DNA from: Adiantum capillus-veneris
Lineage: Eukaryota > Streptophyta > Polypodiopsida > Polypodiales > Pteridaceae
DNA: 64,000 bases
Assembly (NCBI GenBank): GCA_014529385.2
Contig: CM043960.1
Coordinates: 27,605,896-27,669,895, forward strand
Reading direction: 5' to 3'
This document shows, piece by piece, positions 57,411 to 64,000 of this stretch. Position numbers and translations under genes: made by a program. Within the stretch, counting starts at the first letter, position 1; each line of letters begins with the position of its first letter. Under the pieces are notes generated by a model. It made no database searches. It had not been told where the DNA came from and saw only the letters and a program-made list of their open reading frames with translations.

Positions 57411-58920
57411 ATGGTTGAAGATAGCAACATAATAATAGCAATTAGTTAACTTGGCATGAGCAATACTTTTGCAAGAGAGAGAATTTAGAGAACATGACAA
57501 CAATTGAGGACCTGATTATGTGGAGCCGGTCCACCCTCCAATAGGCATTTGCATTATGATTTCTCCCATTAAGAGAGACTTGTTACAATACAATCTTTGT
57601 GTTCCTTGTGACCTAGGTGATGCAATGAAGATGGAAAGCTTCATGCATCACAAGCATAACATAAACTTGAAGAAAGCTTTAACTATCCGAAGCCTCGGTC
57701 CCAAGACCTCAAACACCTTTGAAGGTGGAGAGAGCTAGCAGCGAATGAGGGTAGGGAAGAGGAAGAAGAAACATTTTATAGGAGAAAGAATTAGTTCCTC
57801 ACTTATCATAACTCTTGTTGATAGCATACATAATAGCATAGTAATGAAGAAGAAGGAGGTGGCAAGATTAAGCATTGAAGCATGGCTCTTGGTTGGATTT
57901 TCACTCCATAGACAAGAGTGTTGGTGTAGGCTCTCAACCTCCACTTGCTTGGAGAAGGAGAGGGAGCTCTTGCACTTTGCATAGCACACAATGAGAGTGT
58001 TTGTGAGTGTGTGTGGGTGAGTATACCCCCTAAGAAACCCCCTAGCTTGCTTGGGTCCAGCCCCCCTTGTAGCTCATGCTTGAAGCTCATTGGACTCCTC
58101 CAGGCCTAGCCAATCATAAGAAGTAGGCATTACAAGCAGCAAGGGTAGCCTTGAGACATGTGTCCCCCTTTCCCCTTTGAGAGAGAGGCTAGATAAATGC
58201 TAAATCAATTAATTAAATCTCCCAATTTATTATTGGACCCCTTGGGTGGCCAACCAATAGGCTTCAGGCACACCATGAGGGAAACATGAGAAGGAACTTG
58301 ACAAGTGTCCCGTTTGCTTTCTTTGTACCATGCATGCCTTGTGTGAGTGTGTGGGTGTTCTCTCTCATCCCCCCTCATGTGGGGCTCGCCCCCTCCTTGT
58401 AGGGATTGAATCTTTGACTTTTTGACACATCAAGCCCCTCATACATAGGCCCATTCCCACCACAAGCTTGGCTCTTAAGCACTTTAAGCCTCGGCTGGGT
58501 TCACACCTCAAGTGCAACCCTAGCATCTCAAGCATGTGAAGCACCTCAAGCATCTCAATCATTAAGCACCTGAATCATCATGCACCTCAAGCACCTTAGT
58601 CATCAAGCATGACAAGCAGGACAAGCATCTTGAGCTGGGTCGGGTTACCGCGCCTCAAGCTCAACCCTAGCTTACCTAAGGTCAAAGGACTTTAGGGTAA
58701 GGCTAACCCTAAGGTCTTATGCTCCATTGGTTAGCCTTGCTCTGTGATAGACCATCTTTCATTTGGGCCCCTTTACCATTGGCCCCGTGTTGAGATAGAT
58801 CTATAAGCACATGTCTATATCTTAACACTTGTTCCCGTTTATTTTCCCACATTAAGGGATCAATTTAATATGAGAAAATTATTTGGGTTGGTTAGAGATT
58901 AGATATTAGATTTTATGACA
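57411..58920 (-). repeat. 3' LTR of G5 (G1 family), outer end missing
   Basis: It aligns with 3313-4948. On the plus strand it ends TTTTATGACA at 58920 beside a minus-strand purine tract (CAAGAGAGAGTTAA, 58921-58934). The left end (TGTAACATTT in G1) is absent; homology fades near 57410 where copia gag begins. It includes ATTGG/CCAAT pairs and a run of AAGCACCTCAAGCATCTCA-like short repeats (58490-58640). Confidence 0.85.
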
Positions 58921-59279
58921 TTAACTCTCTCTTGAAATCATAGTCGTCCTCGACCATGAGGGAGAAGTCGTAAAGCCTTAGTCATTAGTCGATTTTACTT
59001 AGCGGGTAGAGGATCCCTTTTTACCCTACGACATCTTTCCAAAATGGATGACTAATCCATTTGGTGCTTGGGAGACATAGCTGCCGCAAGCATGTCTGCT
59101 CTTTAGTCCATTTCATTCTCCCAAAGTACACTGACAAATTCTACTTGGTGTTTGAGAGACGTTGTCATCACAAACATGATTCTAAGCATGCATACTAGTT
59201 AAATTTGTGTACAATTAAAAAGAGGACTAGTCTTATAAGATAAAAACATGAGTCATCTTAAAGAAATTTGTACATTTTC
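58921..59279 (-). other. G5 3' untranslated region and polypurine tract
   Basis: Between the pol stop and the 3' LTR; includes the purine tract next to the LTR. No gene. Confidence 0.6.
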
Positions 59280-59597
59280 TTAGTCTAATGTGGCATTATA
59301 AGCATTGACAAGGTTCATATTATCCTTAAGTTGTATTCCTTGCATCCATCTAGCATCTTCAAAAGGATAATTTTTGAACTTAATAAGATACAGTCGGAAA
59401 ATCTTACCATGTCGTAGTACCTTGTCTTCATGCCGAAGGATAGCTTCGGGTTGTAGCACCTCTTCTTGGTCTTCAACTTCGGGAGGGTCTTGAATAATTG
59501 GTTCAGTTGGTGGCTCTCTTGTGTAGGGCTTAAGTAGGCTTACATGAAAGGCATTGTGTATGAGCCAATGGTTGGGCAACTTGAGTTGATAAGACAT
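59280..59597 (-). pseudogene. G5 integrase C-terminal, chromodomain-like tail
   Basis: YQLKLPNHWLIHNAFHVSLL and a Pro/Glu linker, then ILRHEDKVLRHGKIFRLYLI and KFKNYPFEDARWM, the strand-strand-W layout of the chromodomain-like end of plant chromovirus integrases. Such domains are known to direct insertion toward particular chromatin. It ends at a stop 360 bp before the LTR. Confidence 0.8.
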
Positions 59598-59748
59598 CTC
59601 ATTGATGGGCTTTAAGATTTGGAAAGGACCATAGTATCTTTTTGCTAGTTTAGCATAATACTTTTGATGGCCCGTAGGATTTTTGCCCGTCGTTGCCTTA
59701 ATTGAGCCTTAGGAAACTTGAGTAAAACCCAATCATTTTCTTTAAACA

Positions 59749-60492
59749 TTAAGGCTCTTCTGTGCTTATCAGCAGAGCAGCTTTTTGCCTTTGTTGAGAG
59801 ATGGATATAGCCTCCTTAATGTTATGAAAAGATTCTTGTAGGTCACGGCTATACCCATCGGTGGCGAAGATCTTCCCATGTACTTTGAGTAGCAAGGGAC
59901 TTTTAGGTCTTCCCTTCATGATCTCAAAAGGTGGTTTTCCCGTAGAAGTATGTACAGTATTATTGTAGGCATACTCTACAAGAGGTAGGTACTTTTCCCA
60001 TTGTGAGCGTTGATCTACTTCGGTAACATAAGTCTTGAGTCGATCGAGTATCGTAAGATTGGCTATGTCACTTTGGCCATCCGTTTGTGGGTGATAGGGC
60101 GAAGAGAAATTCAATCTTGTTCCTAGATTTTCAAAGAGACCTTTCCAGAAATTATTGGTCATTCTAGGATCTATATCTGACATAATGGATGTGGGTAATC
60201 CATGGTGCTTGAAAATATGAGATATGAAGAGAGTTGCCATTTGATGTGCCTTAATAGTATTTTTGACAAGAATAAAATGTGCTTGCTTGCTAAACCTGTC
60301 AACTATTTTCCATATTCCTGTATTCCCATAGATAAACTTGGGTAATTCAAAGATAAAATCCATGGATATACTCTCCCATGGTGAATTTGGGATAGGCAAT
60401 GGCTGGAGTAATCCAGGTTGCTTCCCTCTATCATACTTGGTCTTTTGGCATACTACACATTTTGAAACATACTCTTGTATGTCCACTTTCAT
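59749..60492 (-). pseudogene. G5 integrase
   Basis: 247 codons. CVVCQKTKYDRGKQPGLLQP (end of the zinc domain), SISMDFIFELPKF (first catalytic Asp), IVDRFSKQAHFILVKNT, IMSDIDPRMTNNFWKGL (second Asp), then FSSPYHPQTDGQSDIANLTI, where the catalytic Glu (TDGQ-E in gypsy integrases) is Asp. YAYNNTVHTSTGKPPFEIMK follows. The upstream H2 part of the zinc-binding motif lies beyond a stop at about 60530. Confidence 0.9.
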
Positions 60493-60780
60493 GGTAGGCC
60501 AATAGAAGTACGTCTCTACTCCTCAGAGAGTAGGTTGAATACCTCTATGCCCTGCATATGGAGGAGCATGGGATTCATACATAACTTTCTCACGAAGGGA
60601 ATGGGTAACACATAGCCTATTGCCGTGGAGAAGATAACCATCCTGCAAGGTGAATGGTTCCTCTTTCTTCCCCAAAGCAAGGGATGACATTATGTCTCTG
60701 AAGTTAGGGTCAGTAGCTTACTCATATATCATAAAGGATAGATCATTGTGAGTAGCTATAGACACCGCATTTACTTTTGG

Positions 60781-61152
60781 TCATCGTGAAAGTGCATCGA
60801 CCACTTGATTGTGCTTACCAGCTATGTGAGCAATATGTAAATTAAATTGTGAAAGAAAATTTTCCCATCTTATTTGTTTGTCGAAAAGCTTGCTTTGCAT
60901 CATGAAATACTTGTTGAGACTTTGGTGGGTTCGTAGGATAAATGGAGTCCCCAATAGGTAGTGCTTCCATGTGTCTAGGGCATGTAAAATAGGTAAAAAC
61001 TCTTTCTCATCATTGCCCAAGACTCGTTCATCAGTATTGAGCCTTCGGCTCTCATATGCTATGGCATGCGCTTCTTGAAGAAAAACTGCTCCAAGGCAAT
61101 CACCACAAGCATCACATTGGACCTCAAATGGCTTTGAGAGATCCGGTAGCAC
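60781..61152 (-). pseudogene. G5 RNase H
   Basis: PDLSKPFEVQCDACGDCLGA (first Asp), then YESRRLNTDERVLGNDEKEF (Glu), FILRTHQSLNKYFMM, where the usual VRTDHQSL has RTHQSL and so lost its Asp, and HIAGKHNQVVDALSR (final Asp). Stops separate it from RT and integrase. The missing third acidic residue predicts an inactive enzyme. Confidence 0.85.
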
Positions 61153-61364
61153 GAGGACTGGTTGGGAAGTAAGCTTCTCGTTGAGCTTTTCAAAAGCATT
61201 TTTCTCCTTAGCAGTCCATACATACTTATCGTTCTTCTTAGTTAAATCGTGTAGTGGTCCTGCTACTTGAGAAAATTTTGCTATGAAGCGTCTATATTAT
61301 GCGCACATACCAATTTAAAAGCTTATTAGCTCATGTAGATTTCTTGTGTTAGGCCATGATTTTA

Positions 61365-61688
61365 TTACTCTAACTTTGATGGATCCATACGGATACCATC
61401 GTGAGAGATAATATGACCATGGTATTGAATCTCTTGAAGGAAGAATTTGCTTTTCTTTTGGTTGAGAAAAAGCTTGTTCTCCCTCAATGCTTGAAAAATC
61501 ACTTGGAGATGTTTCTTATGTTCCTCCAAAGACTTGGAGTAGATGATGATATCATCAAAGAACACTCAAGTCTATTTGCGATAAGGTCTAAAAATTTTCT
61601 CCATTAGACGATTGAACGTAGCTGGTGCATTAGTCAAGCCAAAAGGCATGACTAGATATTCATAAAGACCAAATGTTGTGCGAAACGC
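61365..61688 (-). pseudogene. G5 RT fragment
   Basis: [20 protein letters not shown], a broken spot with stops, then FFDDIIIYSKSLEEHKKHLQ and FLQEIQYHGHIISHDGIRMD. The RT is interrupted at the G6 insertion just upstream of the MPFG motif. Confidence 0.85.
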
Positions 61689-63727
61689 TGTCGAGAAACT
61701 TGCGGTCTTGCCAAGAAAGCATTGGGCTTATGGCTGTGAGAGTTTGTGAGAGAACTCAACAAAAACTATATGAAGGAGTTAAACCATAGATGCCATGAAG
61801 ACTAGGGTTTGGAAAGAAGTCCAATGAAAGAAGACTCACTCTTTCTCTGTTGCACTCACACACACAAAGAAAGAACACAAAAGAGAATGTCAAAACAATA
61901 CAAAGATGAAAACATCAAGGCTATGGTCATATCATATCATGGGTAATATGAAAGGGTTAATAGATGAGTTAATGGCATTCAATTTTGGCTGACCAAATAG
62001 GCTACGAATTGTTCTTTGGAATTGTAGTTTTGTGCTTACCATAATATATTTATTTTGTCTAGTTATTGGGATTAATTGAGTGTACAAATCCTCTTGGTTC
62101 TTAGCAAGATAACTACGCTTACATCAAAAGAAAAATTATAGTCTATGAGAGATAGTATGATGGGATCTAGTGATAGAAGTATTTCATTGAGCCTTTCAGG
62201 GCCGAAGAGAAACACTATACATTGTTGAAAGTGTATTTTACGGCTAATCCATACGTTAATTCTAATAGATCGTACAGAGTGAAAGCGATAGAAATGATCA
62301 TCATGTGGGTTATTCATCTAGGATAGTATGTGAGAAATGTAGATATGAGAAAAATTTAGATATGAGAGAAGTGAAGAGATGAGAAGTTTCCCTCCCAAGC
62401 CCGATTCTTGCCCGTAGGCAATAAGGATACTGCGGGCAGAGATGTACCTGTAGCAAGGAGAACCTAAAATTTGTAGAGAGGATGAATTACTAAGAGTGAG
62501 AGAGATAGGTTTGGTTAAGGAGATGAGATTAGATACATATATATATATTTTGGATTAGAGATGAAAATGAAAACAACAAGAAATCAAGAAAACATCAATG
62601 TAGAACACATCTTACTTGACAAACCCTTCGGCACCATTATTGATGGAGAAAGAAGAAGAGGTGAGAATTCAACTTTGATTGATATGCCAAGTCCACCCCC
62701 TTCTTTGATTAGAGTTGATATATATTCCAAGGATAGCATGCAAAGATGGCTAGTCTTCCTCTAGGAGAAAGTGTAGGCTTAGGCTTATGTTAATGGCTAA
62801 GTACAATTAGGCATTACTACTCACTCCCTCAAGAATTCCTCTCATCAATGGCTTGAATGCTTGAGTTCCTTTTCAAGGAAGAAGAGGTCCCCTTTTATAG
62901 GTGAAGGGAACCCCCAAGGGTTTACACAAGAAGAGAGGAGCCAGTGTGAATAGGAATTGGAAAAGTTGGAAATTAGCTGTCCCTGCATGATGTGGGCAGA
63001 CTGGGGTCCAGTATTTTGATCATATCCCCTCAACTGTGGCTCCAAATAAAAAAGTAAAAATATGGACAGAAACTTCAGCTCATTATCTATGATTTTCATT
63101 TTAAAATAATTTTTCAATTCAGATTGGAAACTTGTGTAAAAAATTCATCAAAATAGGGTCCATTTCTGGCAGCAAAAGTCTTCCCGTGGTCCCCTTAGCC
63201 TAGACTTTCATTTAATTCCAAAGGACACCTCATGCCATATGAAAGCATGACATTGCTCCTTGACAAAGTTTTGTAATCATGCTTGCAATAATGCATTAAA
63301 GTAAGTGTATCTTTGAAATCATGCCACCTAGTGTCCCACTAGGATTCGATTCCCTCCTCGTAGGTATTTAAAAAGAAATATAAGAAAAGTATAAAAAATA
63401 CATAGAATATATATATATATATTGGAGTTTACCCTAGATATAGGATCTAGCTAGGGTGTGAGATGATAATGAGATAGTAGAAATAAAGAATCAATGCTTT
63501 TTGCCCCAAGTTAAAGAGGCGGAGGTATTGAGCTTTTCCCATAGTATTTTCTGATGGTAAAGTAAGGATAGGTTACCCTTGAGAAAAATAATAGGATGAG
63601 ATAGAAGGCTTATTAATATACTTAAATATGCATATGTACATTATCGGAAAGATAATTATGCATCTAAAAAGTTACAAGATAGATCTTGTAGCATGCGTTC
63701 CCACTATGTACGTGTCACAGCACGACA
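61689..63727 (-). repeat. 3' LTR of gypsy element G6 (2039 bp)
   Basis: Plus-strand ends TGTCGAGAAAC and GCACGACA form a TGTCG...CGACA inverted pair. The left end falls precisely where G5 RT homology stops (GCGAAACGC then TGTCG). The right end touches a purine tract on the minus strand (GAGGGGATGGA) and then the pol tail. AACGC at 61684-61688 would be the target duplication; its partner is off the window. Confidence 0.83.
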
Positions 63728-64000
63728 TCCATCCCCTCTAACCCTGCACATCCTCCGGTATGTGGCACATTATTTCTTTGTAAGATCAGCCCTCTTGTAC
63801 ATCTTCCTTGCTTTCTTCTTCACTGGATGATTCCAAATCTTGATCTTCACTTTGATCTTTACCTGTGGTTTGCTCTTCTTCCTCATCAACATCTTCTAGA
63901 TCATGGTCTCCTCTTCTCTTAAACATTTTGATCCTTTTTCCTGCAATGGGAATCTTTACTTCTGTACCATCTAGTTCAGACAAGGTGTAAGTAGCATTTT
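63728..64000 (-). pseudogene. G6 integrase C-terminal tail (enters from the right edge)
   Basis: Minus strand: LSELDGTEVKIPIAGKRIKM then an acidic run (EDVDEEEEQTTGKDQSEDQD) to a stop at 63786. It matches the G3 tail at 8413-8560 (VSIAGKRIKLFKK), including the acidic end. The reading frame is open at the window edge, so the element may be intact beyond it. Confidence 0.75.

Larger units (their letters stand above)
57411..61688 (-). mobile_element. Ty3/gypsy element G5 (G1 family), 3' portion
   Basis: Minus strand order: RT end (61688-61365), RNase H (61152-60781), integrase (60492-59749), C-terminal chromo-like tail (59597-59280), polypurine tract, 3' LTR. It is cut at 61689 by the LTR of G6; its 5' half should lie right of the window. 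RT sequence is close to G1 (FFDDIIIYS, SLEEHK-HLQVIFQ-LREN). Confidence 0.88.

Overview
The window reads as repeat-rich nuclear DNA of a land plant. There is no operon structure, no tRNA or rRNA, and no intact host gene I can defend. Almost everything recognisable is transposon-derived. A decayed pentatricopeptide-repeat (PPR) fragment of the type that litters fern, lycophyte and hornwort genomes, plus a DUF7869-like transposase family, make a seed-free vascular plant (fern or lycophyte) my best guess; this is inference.

Layout. 1-4948: 5' part of a minus-strand Ty3/gypsy element (G1) with a complete 1.6-kb LTR, leaving the left edge. 5040-6340: decayed plus-strand gypsy protease/RT (G2). 7580-7825: PPR pseudogene. 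8366-10165: minus-strand gypsy RNase H/integrase remnant (G3). 10166-16741: LTR-like promoter segment, a 317-bp tandem array, then a DUF8039/DUF7869-like transposase gene carrying one frameshift. 17026-19690: copia remnant (C1) split by a solo LTR (18725-19370, target duplication CCTTT). 21390-22670: 159-bp tandem array holding a 113-bp MITE. About 22680-38600: minus-strand gypsy (G4), from a CCAAT-array LTR through RNase H, RT remnant, protease and gag to a very long leader, a tRNA-Asp-type PBS and an LTR. G4 gag is interrupted by a complete Tnt1/Tork-like copia element (C2, 27337-32730, target duplication CCATG), and its leader by a piggyBac-like MITE (35056-36395, TTAA).

40130-45940: a plus-strand element with palindrome repeats, an unfamiliar decayed ORF, a polypurine tract and an LTR. 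46071-49240: a short foldback, a second badly decayed transposase copy, and a 440-bp inverted repeat. 49253-51728: a small LTR-gag-LTR element. 51729-57000: mostly microsatellites and small duplications. 57000-64000: copia gag fragment, then a second copy of the G1 family (G5), split at 61689 by the 2-kb LTR of another minus-strand gypsy element (G6) that leaves the right edge.

The most unusual structure is that two unrelated retroelements (G4 leader, 34700-37400; the element at 40130-45940) both carry tandem repeats in which each unit has a long palindrome centred on ATCGCGAT. The second candidate for something little described is the DUF8039/DUF7869 transposon with its 317-bp array and a decayed relative 30 kb away.
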